Shown here: piece after piece, positions 30,910 to 38,741 of the stretch | Numbering within the stretch: position 1 is the first letter of the stretch | How the letters are laid out: each line of letters opens with the position of its first letter | Source of the DNA: Micromonospora sp. MH99 | Lineage (GTDB): Bacteria; Actinomycetota; Actinomycetes; Mycobacteriales; Micromonosporaceae | Reading direction: 5' to 3' | Assembly (NCBI RefSeq): GCF_021442385.1 | Contig: NZ_MUZA01000051.1 | Location: forward strand, 1 to 48,725 | Length of the DNA stretch: 48,725 nt | Notes under the pieces: model-generated | What the model was told of the DNA's origin: nothing | Databases searched by the model: none | What the model saw: the letters and a program-made list of their open reading frames with translations, nothing else | Program-made: the position numbers and the translations under genes

Positions 30910-31079
30910 GACCCCGACTCCGGGATCAGCCGGAGCACCCCGGCGGCCGTGGCCAGCAGCGCGAGCAGCGCGGTGATCACCACGGCGGCCCTCGGCGCAC
31001 CCTGCCGGTGCAGCGACCACGCGCCACCCACCAGCACACCGGCCAGGATCAGCAGCAACGTCGGCAACGCGGCACCCAT
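30906..31079 (-). CDS. Very small two-helix membrane protein between hisB and hisH
   Basis: 57 aa: ALPTLLLILAGVLVGGAW and AVVITALLALLATAAGVL are two membrane helices joined by the short basic turn SLHRQGAPRA. ATG 31079 (MGAALPTL) directly follows the second 59-bp cassette. The longer open frame upstream reads the repeat itself and is rejected as coding. The stop overlaps hisH GTG (GTGA). Function unknown; its place in the coupled his operon suggests constant co-expression. Confidence 0.7.
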   Translation of the reverse strand: MGAALPTLLLILAGVLVGGAWSLHRQGAPRAAVVITALLALLATAAGVLRLIPESGS

Positions 31080-31196
31080 CAGAACCACTTTCCATTCGCG
31101 ACTGCGGGGCTCCGCTGCGCTGCACTCCTCGCGCTCATCAGAGCCACCTTCCATTCGCGACTGCGGGGCTCCGCTGCGCTGCACTCCTCGCGCTCA
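31079..31196 (-). repeat. 59-bp junction cassette, two tandem copies (copies 4 and 5)
   Basis: Units 31079-31137 and 31138-31196 have exactly the same 59-bp period. On the minus strand they start after the hisB TGA with GCGCGAGGAGTGCAGC, share the CCCCGCAGTCGCGAA core, then differ from the ABC copies: GGAAGGTGGCTCTGATGA or GGAAAGTGGTTCTGATGG. Here stop and start overlap as TGATG rather than GTGA. The last ATG starts the 57-aa gene. Confidence 0.93.
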
Positions 31197-31808
31197 TCAG
31201 AGCGCCCCCTTCGTGCTCGGGATCGCGCCCGCCGCCCGCGGGTCGATCGCGGTGGCCTCGCGCAGCGCCCGGGACACCGCCTTGAACTGGGCCTCCACCA
31301 CGTGGTGCGCGTCCGGGTGCCCACCCGGACGGGCCGCGCGCAGCACGTCGACGTGCAGGGTGATCCGGGCCGCCTGGCCGAACGACTCCCAGATGTGCCG
31401 GGTCATGCTGGTCGGGTACACCGGCCCGATGTACGGCGCGAGGACCGGCTCGTCGTGCACCACGTACGGCCGCCCGGACAGGTCCACCGCAGCCCGGACC
31501 AGCACCTCGTCCATCGGGACGGTCGCCGAGCCGTACCGCCGGATGCCGGCCTTGTCGCCCAGCGCCTGGTCGAACGCGGCGCCCAGCGCGAGCGCGGTGT
31601 CCTCCATCGTGTGGTGCGCGTCGATCTCCAGGTCACCCACGGTGCGCACGGTCAGGTCGTAGCCGCCGTGGCGGGCGATCTGGTTCAGCATGTGGTCGTA
31701 GAAGCCCACGCCGGTGCTGATCTCGGCCGTGCCGGTGCCGTCGAGGTCGATCTCGACGAGAACCTTGGTCTCCTTGGTGATCCGCTCCACCCGGGCGGTC
31801 CGGCTCAT
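31197..31808 (-). CDS. hisB: Imidazoleglycerol-phosphate dehydratase
   Basis: 203 aa, the monofunctional actinobacterial size. HisB removes water from IGP to give imidazole-acetol phosphate, using two Mn ions. The His-rich metal sites are YDHMLNQIARHGG, EIDAHHTMEDTALALG, TSMTRHIWESF and PDAHHVVEAQFKA. The C-terminal IPSTKGAL is the conserved tail. ATG 31808 follows CGAAAGG from the diverged junction cassette. Downstream are two exact cassettes. Confidence 0.97.
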   Translation of the reverse strand: MSRTARVERITKETKVLVEIDLDGTGTAEISTGVGFYDHMLNQIARHGGYDLTVRTVGDLEIDAHHTMEDTALALGAAFDQALGDKAGIRRYGSATVPMDEVLVRAAVDLSGRPYVVHDEPVLAPYIGPVYPTSMTRHIWESFGQAARITLHVDVLRAARPGGHPDAHHVVEAQFKAVSRALREATAIDPRAAGAIPSTKGAL

Positions 31809-31860
31809 TGCATACCTTTCGGTCGCGACTGCGGGGCTCGCAAGCTCACTGCTCGCGCTC
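31809..31860 (-). repeat. Diverged junction cassette, copy 6 (hisC to hisB)
   Basis: On the minus strand: GAGCGCGAGCAGTGAGCTTG, then CGAGCCCCGCAGTCGCGACCGAAAGG and GTATGCA before the hisB ATG. It shares both ends of the 59-bp unit but differs in the middle, and is a few bases shorter. The hisC stop TGA is inside it. Confidence 0.8.
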
Positions 31861-32934
31861 CCATCGCACGGTCTCCATTGCGGCTAGGAAGGCGTCGGTC
31901 TCGTCGGGGGTGCCGGCGGTCACCCGCAGCCAGCCGGGCAGGCCGACGTCGCGGACCAGCACCCCCTGCGCCAGCAGGGCCTGCCAGGCGGCAGCCTGGT
32001 CGCCGCCCGTCTCGAACAGCACGAAGTTGGCGTCGCTGTCGGCCACCCGCAGGCCCCGTTCGCGCAGCGTCGCGACGATCCGGTCCCGCTGGACCATGAT
32101 CGCGCTCACCGTACCCAGCAGGGCGTCGCGGTGGGCCAGCGCCGCGCGGGCGGCGGCCTGGGTGAGCACGGACAGGTGGTACGGCAGACGGACCAGCTGC
32201 ACCGCCCGCACCACCGCCGGGTCGGCGGCCAGGTAGCCCAGCCGGCCACCGGCGAAGCCGAACGCCTTGCTCATCGTGCGGGTGACCACGAGCCGCGGGT
32301 GGCCGGGCAGCACCGCGAGGGCGCTGACCGTGCCCGGCCTGGCGAACTCGGCGTACGCCTCGTCGACGATCACCATGCCGGGCGCGACGTCGAGCACCGC
32401 GGCGACCACCGCCGGGTCCAGCGCCGTGCCGGTGGGGTTGTTCGGCGAGCAGAGGAAGACCACGTCGGGCCGGTGCTCGCGGACCTGCGCCACCGCCTCG
32501 TCGGCGGTCAGCCCGAAGTCGACGCCGCGCTGGGCGGGCACCCACCGGGTGCCGGTGCCCAGGGCCAGCAGCGGGTGCATCGAGTACGCCGGCACGAAAC
32601 CCAGCGCGGTGCGCCCCGGCCCACCGAACGCCTGCAACAACTGCTGCTGGATCTCGTTCGAGCCGTTGGCCGCCCAGACGTGCTCGACGGTCAGGCCGTG
32701 CCCGAGATATTCGGCCAGGTCGGCGCGCAGCGCCACCGCGTCCCGGTCCGGATAGCGGTTCAGGTCGCGCAACTCGGCGGCGAGCGCCTTGCCGATCGCG
32801 TCGACGACCGGCTCCGGCACCGGGTAGGAGTTCTCGTTGGTGTTGAGCCGCACCGCCACGTCGAGCTGCGGCGCCCCGTACGGCGACAGCCCGCGCAGGT
32901 CGTCGCGGATCGGCAGATCATCGAGGGAGGTCAC
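31846..32934 (-). CDS. hisC: Histidinol-phosphate aminotransferase
   Basis: 362 aa, PLP fold-type I. It transfers an amino group from glutamate to imidazole-acetol phosphate. RLNTNENSYPVPEPV at the N-terminus, VWAANGSNEIQQQLLQAF, CSPNNPTGTAL, VDEAYAEFA and the PLP Lys in TRTMSKAFGFAGGRLGYL are all present. GTG 32934 overlaps the hisD TGA. The stop lies inside the diverged junction cassette, so the last residues (WEREQ) are read from repeat sequence. Confidence 0.97.
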   Translation of the reverse strand: MTSLDDLPIRDDLRGLSPYGAPQLDVAVRLNTNENSYPVPEPVVDAIGKALAAELRDLNRYPDRDAVALRADLAEYLGHGLTVEHVWAANGSNEIQQQLLQAFGGPGRTALGFVPAYSMHPLLALGTGTRWVPAQRGVDFGLTADEAVAQVREHRPDVVFLCSPNNPTGTALDPAVVAAVLDVAPGMVIVDEAYAEFARPGTVSALAVLPGHPRLVVTRTMSKAFGFAGGRLGYLAADPAVVRAVQLVRLPYHLSVLTQAAARAALAHRDALLGTVSAIMVQRDRIVATLRERGLRVADSDANFVLFETGGDQAAAWQALLAQGVLVRDVGLPGWLRVTAGTPDETDAFLAAMETVRWEREQ

Positions 32935-34253
32935 GCCACCCCTCCCGGGAAGCGGGCCTGCACGGCCTGGCCGTGCGCCGGCAGGTCCTCCACGTTGGCC
33001 AGGGCGACCACGTGCGGGGCTACCTCGCGCAGCGCGGCCTCGGTGTACTCGATCAGGTGCACGCCGCGCAGGAACGACTGCACCGACAGCCCGGACGAGT
33101 GCCGGGCGCAGCCGCCGGTGGGCAGCACGTGGTTGGAGCCGGCGCAGTAGTCGCCGAGCGACACCGGCGACCACGCGCCCACGAAGATCGCTCCGGCGTT
33201 GCGCACCCGCAGCGCCCACTCCCGGGCGTCGACCGTCTGGATCTCCAAGTGCTCGGCCGCGTACGCGTCGACCACCCGCAGCCCCGCCTCGAGGTCGTCG
33301 ACCAGGACCACGCCGCTCTGCTCACCGGTCAGCGCCGTGGTCACCCGCTCGGCGTGCTTGGTGGCGGGCACCTGCCGGGCCAGCTCCGTCTCGACCGCCT
33401 CGACCAACGCCAACGACGGGGTGACCAGCACGCTCGCGGCGAGCGGGTCGTGCTCGGCCTGACTGATCAGGTCGGCGGCGACGTGCGCCGGGTCGGCGCT
33501 GTCGTCGGCCAGGATCGCGATCTCGGTCGGGCCCGCCTCGGCGTCGATGCCGACGACACCCCGCAGCAGCCGCTTGGCGGCGGTCACCCAGATGTTGCCC
33601 GGGCCGGTGACCAGGTCGACGGGCTCGCACCGCAGCGCGCCCGTCGGGTCGACGGCGGACCCGTACGCCAGCATCGCCACCGCCTGGGCGCCGCCCACGG
33701 CGTAGACCTCGTCGACGCCGAGCAGCGCGCACGCGGCCAGCACCCGGGGGTCGGGCAGGCCGCCGTTGTCCTTCTGCGGCGGGCTGACCACCACCAGCGA
33801 GCGCACCCCGGCCGCCTGGGCCGGCACCACGTTCATCACCACCGTCGACGGGTACATCGCCAGGCCGCCGGGCACGTAGAGGCCCACCCGGTCGACGGGC
33901 AGCCACCGCTCGGTGACCGTGCCACCGGGCACCACCCGGGTCGTGTGGTCGGTGCGCCGCTGGTCGTCGTGCACCCTGCGGGCGCGGGCGATCGACTCCA
34001 GCAGGGCGGCCCGCACGGCCGGGTCGAGCACACCCTCGGCCTCGGCGATCGCCTCCACCGGCACCCGCAGCACCTCCGGTGAGATGCCGTCGAACCGCTC
34101 ACTGGCCTCCCGGATCGCCGGGTACCCATGCTCCCGGACCGCCTCGACGAGCGGCTTGATCCGCTCGACGGCCACCGACACGTCGAGCTGGGCACGGGGC
34201 AGCAGGCGGCGCGGGTCCACGAGACCGTCGCGCAGGTCGATCCGATTCAGCAC
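32931..34253 (-). CDS. hisD: Histidinol dehydrogenase
   Basis: 440 aa. HisD oxidises histidinol to histidine in two NAD-dependent steps, using zinc. VGLYVPGGLAMYPSTVVMN, VTGPGNIWVTAAKRLL and IDAEAGPTEIAILAD are the family motifs; zinc ligands are expected in SQAEHDPLA and the C-terminal region. AAEHLEIQ and the CARHSSGLSVQSF are conserved. GTG 34253 has TAGACT 7 nt upstream and no Shine-Dalgarno, making it the promoter-proximal gene of hisDCB-hisH-priA. Confidence 0.97.
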   Translation of the reverse strand: MLNRIDLRDGLVDPRRLLPRAQLDVSVAVERIKPLVEAVREHGYPAIREASERFDGISPEVLRVPVEAIAEAEGVLDPAVRAALLESIARARRVHDDQRRTDHTTRVVPGGTVTERWLPVDRVGLYVPGGLAMYPSTVVMNVVPAQAAGVRSLVVVSPPQKDNGGLPDPRVLAACALLGVDEVYAVGGAQAVAMLAYGSAVDPTGALRCEPVDLVTGPGNIWVTAAKRLLRGVVGIDAEAGPTEIAILADDSADPAHVAADLISQAEHDPLAASVLVTPSLALVEAVETELARQVPATKHAERVTTALTGEQSGVVLVDDLEAGLRVVDAYAAEHLEIQTVDAREWALRVRNAGAIFVGAWSPVSLGDYCAGSNHVLPTGGCARHSSGLSVQSFLRGVHLIEYTEAALREVAPHVVALANVEDLPAHGQAVQARFPGGVA

Positions 34254-34260
34254 CCTTGCG

Positions 34261-34266
34261 AGTCTA
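34261..34266 (-). promoter_or_regulatory. Leaderless -10 box TAGACT for the his operon
   Basis: TAGACT is 7 nt before GTG 34253 on the minus strand. No good -35 was seen. The divergent LON-domain gene has a similar box 81 bp away. Confidence 0.55.
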
Positions 34267-34346
34267 GGCGGCCCGACCGGAGCTCACCCCAGCCGCCCGC
34301 TCGGCGGGACGGTGAGCCGGGCCACGCCGGCGCGGGGGCGATTGGT

Positions 34347-34352
34347 TAGGCT
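34347..34352 (+). promoter_or_regulatory. Leaderless -10 box TAGGCT for LON-domain gene
   Basis: TAGGCT lies 7 nt before GTG 34360 without a Shine-Dalgarno. Confidence 0.55.
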
Positions 34353-34359
34353 CGACCAC

Positions 34360-35064
34360 GTGACCGCACGGCTGCCGGTGTTCCCGCTCGCAACGGTGCT
34401 CTTTCCCGGGTTGGTGCTGCCGCTGCACATCTTCGAGGAGCGCTACCGGGCCCTGGTCCGGCACCTGGTCGACCTGCCCGAGGGCGCGTCCCGGGAGTTC
34501 GGGGTGGTGGCCATCCAGGCCGGCTGGGAGGTCGCGCCCGCCGGGCCCGGCGCCCGCGCGGGCACCGGCGTCGGCGACGTCACCCTGCACGAGGTGGGCT
34601 GCACCGCCGAGTTGCGCCAGGTCACCGAGCTGGCCGACGGCGGTTTCGACATCGTCACCGTCGGGCGCCGCCGATTCCGGATCGCCGACGTCGACGACGC
34701 GTCCGCGCCCTACCTGACCGCCGACGTCGAGTGGCTGCCCGAGGCCTCCGGGCCGGACGAGGTGGCCGACCTGCTGGCGGCCCGGGTGATCGCGGTGTTC
34801 CGGCAGTACCTGGGGCTGATCCGCCCCGACCCGGAGGAGATCTCCGAGCAGTTGCCGGAGGACCCGACGGTGCTGTCGCACCTGGTGGCGGCCACCGCCG
34901 CGCTGACCGTCGACGACCGGCAGCGGCTGCTCGCGATCGACGACACCGCCGCCCGGCTCCGCGCCGAGCTGCGACTGCTCAACCGCGAGGCGGCTCTGCT
35001 GCGCCAGGTGCGGGCGGTTCCGGTGCCGCTGTCGGAGCTGGCGTCCCCACCGACGCCCAACTGA
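34360..35064 (+). CDS. LON peptidase substrate-binding domain protein
   Basis: 234 aa, the stand-alone N-terminal domain of Lon protease without ATPase or protease. LPVFPLATVLFPGLVLPLHIFEERYRALV is the family opening; GVGDVTLHEVGCTAELRQVTELADGGFDIVTVG is the second half of the barrel, and the rest is helical. These proteins may bind unfolded protein; their role is uncertain. GTG 34360 was chosen from the TAGGCT box; the frame is open further up but antisense to hisD. The last 86 nt overlap the 3' end of the opposite gene. Confidence 0.88.
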   Translation: MTARLPVFPLATVLFPGLVLPLHIFEERYRALVRHLVDLPEGASREFGVVAIQAGWEVAPAGPGARAGTGVGDVTLHEVGCTAELRQVTELADGGFDIVTVGRRRFRIADVDDASAPYLTADVEWLPEASGPDEVADLLAARVIAVFRQYLGLIRPDPEEISEQLPEDPTVLSHLVAATAALTVDDRQRLLAIDDTAARLRAELRLLNREAALLRQVRAVPVPLSELASPPTPN

Positions 35065-35818
35065 GGGCCGCCGGGTCCGGCTCCGGCCGCAGGCCCGGCC
35101 AGCGCGACCAACCGGCCAGCAGGGTGTACGTGACAGCGGCGCCGAACGCCGGCAGCAGCAGGTTGCCGTGCGGCACCGGCAGCGCGCCGAAGAGCCAGTC
35201 GATTCCGCCGGCGCGCAGGTCTGCGGGTTTGGTGAACGCCTGCCCGGCCGGGGCGCTGTCCAGCAGCCGGTCGAAGGTCGCCAGCCCGACCCGACGCCCC
35301 ACCTGCCAGGCCACCGGGGCGGCGGCCAGCGTGCCCAGCAGCACGCCGAGCAGCCCGACGGGGCCGCGTTGGCGGCGCAGCAGGAACCACACGGCCAGCG
35401 CCGCGAGCACCCCGAAGGCCAGCCCGAGCAGGCTGAACCAGCCGTCCGCGGCGATCGGCTGCTCCGGCTGGGGCTCGGCGTAGATCGCGCCCTCGGCGGT
35501 CTTGAGCACCGGGGTGTCCGGCGCGAGCACGGCCCAGAGCAGCCCGAGCGGCCCGCCCAGCACGGCCAGGGCGAGCACGACCCCGAGCACCGCCGCCACG
35601 GTCCGCAACGGGCGGCGCGGCTCGTCGGGGATCAGCTCCGGTCCGCTCTGGTACGCCGTCAGGGTGGGACCCTCGCCGGGGTCGTACCCGGGCGGCGGCA
35701 CGGCTGGTGGCGGCACGGCCGACCCGCTGTCGGCGGGCGCCGCACCCGACGGTGCGGGTGGGGCGGGCCGGTCGGCGTCGTCGACGTGCCGCTCAGGGTC
35801 GGGGTTGTCCGGGCTCAC
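34979..35818 (-). CDS. Membrane protein with DUF2567-like layout
   Basis: 279 aa. Residues 1-70 are Pro/Ala/Gly-rich and disordered. Four membrane segments follow: VAAVLGVVLALAVLGGPLGLLWAVL, SLLGLAFGVLAALAVWFLL, GLLGVLLGTLAAAPVAW and LLLPAFGAAVTYTLLAG, with a ~50-residue extracytoplasmic stretch between the third and fourth. The C-tail is again Pro/Ala-rich. The family resemblance is judged by layout only. GTG 35818 has GAGAGGA 7 nt upstream. The 3' end runs 86 nt into the convergent LON-domain gene. Confidence 0.75.
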   Translation of the reverse strand: MSPDNPDPERHVDDADRPAPPAPSGAAPADSGSAVPPPAVPPPGYDPGEGPTLTAYQSGPELIPDEPRRPLRTVAAVLGVVLALAVLGGPLGLLWAVLAPDTPVLKTAEGAIYAEPQPEQPIAADGWFSLLGLAFGVLAALAVWFLLRRQRGPVGLLGVLLGTLAAAPVAWQVGRRVGLATFDRLLDSAPAGQAFTKPADLRAGGIDWLFGALPVPHGNLLLPAFGAAVTYTLLAGWSRWPGLRPEPDPAALSWASVGTPAPTAAPEPPAPGAAEPPRG

Positions 35819-35874
35819 CCGATGATCCTCTCAGGCCCCGGGACGGGCCGGGGCGCCGGTGGCGGCGAACCAAC

Positions 35875-37596
35875 TCACCGGGCGAACGGCTCCGCCATGG
35901 CCGCGGCGGCGCGCAGCCACGCCTGCCGGGTCTCCGGCTGGAGCTGGTGGTACTCGATCGACGAACCGGTCTCCAACGCCGGGTCGTACGGCACGACGGC
36001 CACCGCGCGGGTACGCGTCGCGAAGTGCCGTTCCAGGTCGTCCTGCAACGGCGAGCGGCCGGGAGTGGGGCAGGAGATGAGGGTGACCGCGTTGTCGGCC
36101 AGCTCGCCCATGCCCTCCTCGTGCAGCAGGTCGAGCATCCAGTCGGCACTGAACGCCGCGTCCTCCCGGGGCACGGTGGTCACCACCAGTTGGTCGGCGG
36201 CCTGCATCACCGTGCGCCAGTTGGCGCTCTCCACGTTGTTGCCGGTGTCCACGCAGACCACGTCGTGCGTACGACGCAGCAGTTCGAGGACCCGCTTGAC
36301 GGTGAACTGGTCGAGTCGCTGGGCGAAGCGCGGGCTCTCCTCGCCGGCCAGCACGTCGTACGAGCCGTCGGAGGCGTGCCGCAGGTAGTCGTCCAGCCGC
36401 TCCAGCAGGGTCGCGCCCTCCAGGATCTCGATCTGGGCCAGGTCACCGATCAGGTGGCGGATGGTGCGCGCGTGGCGGGCACTCCCGGCGCGGAGCCCCA
36501 GGGTGCCGCGCAGCTCGTTGTCGTCCCAGGCCAGCACGCCCCGCCCCCGGACGCTGCCGACGGTGGCGGCGGCGAGCACCGTGGCGGTGGTCTTGTGCAC
36601 GCCGCCCTTGGGGTTGGCGAACGCGAACACGCGGGGTGTGCCCAGGTCGCGGCGGAGCACGCCGGTGGCGCGTTCGGACTCCTGGTCGACGCCCTGCGGT
36701 CGCCACTCGATCCGGGCGGGGTAGCCGCGCTCGGCGATGGCCGAGCCCGGTGGCGGGGTGACCGGCGGGGCGGGCGGCGGGGTGACCGGTGGCGCGACCG
36801 GCGGTGGCGCGACCGCCGCGACCGGCGGGGTCACCTGCGGCGCGGGTGTCGGGTAGCCGGTCTCCGGCTGGTAACCGGTCTCCAGCAGCGCGTACCGCGA
36901 CTCCCCCGCCGGGTTGCCCGGCCGGTAACCGTTGTCCAGGAGGGCGTAGCGCGACTCCGGCTCGGCCCGGCGCGGCGGCGGCTCGGGCTCGGCCTGGTAA
37001 CCCGGCTCGGCCTGGTAACCCGGCTCGGCGCGGTACGTCGGGTCGGCCCGGTAGCCGGGGTCGGCGCGGTATGTCGGCTCGGCCCGGTAACCCGGCTCCG
37101 ACCGGTACACCGGCTCCGCCCGGTAGTCCGGCTCGGCCCGGTACGCCGGCTCCGCCCGATACTCCGGCTCGGCCCGGTACGCGGGCTCCGCCCGGTAGTC
37201 CGGCTCCGACCGGTAGGCGGGCTCGGCACGGTAGTCCGGCTCGGCACGGTACGCGGGCTCGGCCCGGTAGTCCGGCTCCGACCGGTAGCCCGGCTCGGCG
37301 CGGTAGGCGGGATCGACCCGGTAGGTCGCCTCGGCCCGGTAACCGGGCTCCTGGCCGTACGACAGATCGGCCGGATGCCCGATGGCCGACGCCCGCCCCG
37401 AGTAGCCGTTGGGGGCCGCGCGCCGCGGGAGGGGATCCGGCGGCGCCTCGTCGGCCCGGCGCTCGGGCTCGGGCTGCTCAGCGGCCCGGCCGCCCAGCCG
37501 GGCGCGGTCCAGCAACGCCCGCCATCTCGGCGCTGGTTCGGCCGGCCGGCCCCAGCCGGTCTCACTGCCCTCCACGGCCCGCCCTCCCAGCGCCAT
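35875..37596 (-). CDS. ParA/MinD-like ATPase with long repetitive N-terminus
   Basis: 573 aa. The C-terminal ~250 residues are a deviant Walker ATPase: NPKGGVHKTTATV (329-337 core), VLAWDDNELRGTLG and VVCVDTGNNVESANWR, with TTVPREDAAF further on. This is the actinobacterial MinD/EspI-like group that helps to place or drive secretion or cell-pole machinery. Residues 85-204 are 20 hexapeptides of the type xYRAEP; two ESRYALLxxGY repeats and a Pro-rich stretch follow. The ATG 37596 is preceded by CTGTC-T-GACAG. The N-terminal part is probably a disordered scaffold. Partner unknown. Confidence 0.85.
   Translation of the reverse strand: MALGGRAVEGSETGWGRPAEPAPRWRALLDRARLGGRAAEQPEPERRADEAPPDPLPRRAAPNGYSGRASAIGHPADLSYGQEPGYRAEATYRVDPAYRAEPGYRSEPDYRAEPAYRAEPDYRAEPAYRSEPDYRAEPAYRAEPEYRAEPAYRAEPDYRAEPVYRSEPGYRAEPTYRADPGYRADPTYRAEPGYQAEPGYQAEPEPPPRRAEPESRYALLDNGYRPGNPAGESRYALLETGYQPETGYPTPAPQVTPPVAAVAPPPVAPPVTPPPAPPVTPPPGSAIAERGYPARIEWRPQGVDQESERATGVLRRDLGTPRVFAFANPKGGVHKTTATVLAAATVGSVRGRGVLAWDDNELRGTLGLRAGSARHARTIRHLIGDLAQIEILEGATLLERLDDYLRHASDGSYDVLAGEESPRFAQRLDQFTVKRVLELLRRTHDVVCVDTGNNVESANWRTVMQAADQLVVTTVPREDAAFSADWMLDLLHEEGMGELADNAVTLISCPTPGRSPLQDDLERHFATRTRAVAVVPYDPALETGSSIEYHQLQPETRQAWLRAAAAMAEPFAR
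36985..37344 (-). repeat. 20 tandem 18-bp repeats coding for xYRAEP
   Basis: Each unit encodes (G/D/A/T/V/E)-Y-(R/Q)-(A/S/V)-(E/D)-(P/A). All 20 units are in frame without spacer. Tyr at position 2 never varies and Arg changes to Gln only in the last two units. Confidence 0.95.
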
Positions 37597-37670
37597 CGAT
37601 CTCTGTCTGACAGGCTACGAACCAAACCCTATTCGGACCACACCTGAGCACGCACACCACCCGGCGCAGA

Positions 37671-38699
37671 TCACGACGGGGAGGGCGGCAGCAGTCCGGC
37701 GTCGGGCGCGTCCGGGGAGGTGGTGACACCCGGCGGGGCCACCTCGGTGGGTTCGGCCGAGGGCGACTCGGGTGACGGAATCGTTACGAGCGGTGCGGGT
37801 TCCGACGATTCGCCCATCGGCACCGGCGGCCTCGGCGTGCTCGACGGCGACGCGCCACTCGCCAGCGGCGTCGGCTCCGGGCTCGGGCCGGTGTCGGCAG
37901 GCGGGCGGACCACGTCGCGCTGCTCGGGCAGCGGCGGCGTGAAGACCGTACGGTCGAGTCGGTACACCTCGGGCGCCGGATCGACGGCCCGCACGTCCGG
38001 GCGGGCGGCCACGCCCCGCAGCACCTCCGGCGCCGCGCGCACCACCGCCGCGTAGACGCAGGCGCAGCCGCCGCGGTACGCCGCCGCCTCGGCGCTCGCC
38101 ACGTCCGCCCCGGTGACGTACTGCTGGCGCAGCTCGCGCTCGGCGGCGCTGTCGCCGCGCACCCCGGCGGCCCTGGCCCGGTAGTCGGCGGCCTCGCCCT
38201 CCTTGCGGGCGGCCACCTGCGCCATCTGAGCGACCACGTCGTCCGGCACCCGCAGGGCCGGCATCCGGACGATCTCGGTCTGGCGGCCGGGCAGCGGCAC
38301 CCGGCCGAAGACCGTCGACACCGACACGTCACCGAGCACCGCGGCCAGCCGCTGCGGCGGCAGGTACGCGTCGAGCACGACCAGGGCGTACGTCCCGTCA
38401 CCGGTGGCCGGGGCCGTCGGGCTCAGCGCGGCCAGGTCGGCCGCGGCCGAGCGCAGGTAGCCGGGAACCCAGTCGCCGTCGGCCACCCCGACGCGGGTCA
38501 CCTCGCCCACCGTCCGGTCGCCCACCGGAGCGTCGTCGGCGGCCCACACGGCGGTGCCCAGCACGGCCGCCGCGGAGAGCACTGCGGCCCAGGTGAGCAC
38601 CCCGGACCGCCCCGGCCGGTCACCGAGGCGGGCCACCGCCCGGGTCAGCGGCGGCAGCAGCCGTTGGTCCAGCTGCCGCAGCAGGTCGCCGGCGCGCAC
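37671..38699 (-). CDS. Membrane-anchored protein of unknown function
   Basis: 342 aa; family not recognised. A cytoplasmic start (~30 residues) is followed by one membrane helix, SGVLTWAAVLSAAAVLGTAVWAA. The outside part has a globular region (~60-260) with PGRQTEIVRMPALRVPDDVV and two close Cys in GGCACVYAAVV, which may form a disulfide or bind a ligand. The tail of ~80 residues is Pro/Ser-rich, like a cell-wall spanning stretch. GTG 38699 has GAGGGG 9 nt upstream. It lies 42 nt after rluD on the same strand. Confidence 0.75.
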   Translation of the reverse strand: MRAGDLLRQLDQRLLPPLTRAVARLGDRPGRSGVLTWAAVLSAAAVLGTAVWAADDAPVGDRTVGEVTRVGVADGDWVPGYLRSAAADLAALSPTAPATGDGTYALVVLDAYLPPQRLAAVLGDVSVSTVFGRVPLPGRQTEIVRMPALRVPDDVVAQMAQVAARKEGEAADYRARAAGVRGDSAAERELRQQYVTGADVASAEAAAYRGGCACVYAAVVRAAPEVLRGVAARPDVRAVDPAPEVYRLDRTVFTPPLPEQRDVVRPPADTGPSPEPTPLASGASPSSTPRPPVPMGESSEPAPLVTIPSPESPSAEPTEVAPPGVTTSPDAPDAGLLPPSPS

Positions 38700-38741
38700 A
38701 GGCGGGATCCCCTCGTCGGATCGATGTCGGGTGGTCGCCGC

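Noticed and set aside
31080..31184. N-terminal extension of the 57-aa his-operon protein
   Set aside because: It is again cassette sequence; ATG 31079 is directly downstream.
36985..37344. CRISPR array
   Set aside because: Units are 18 bp with no spacers and in frame in a protein.
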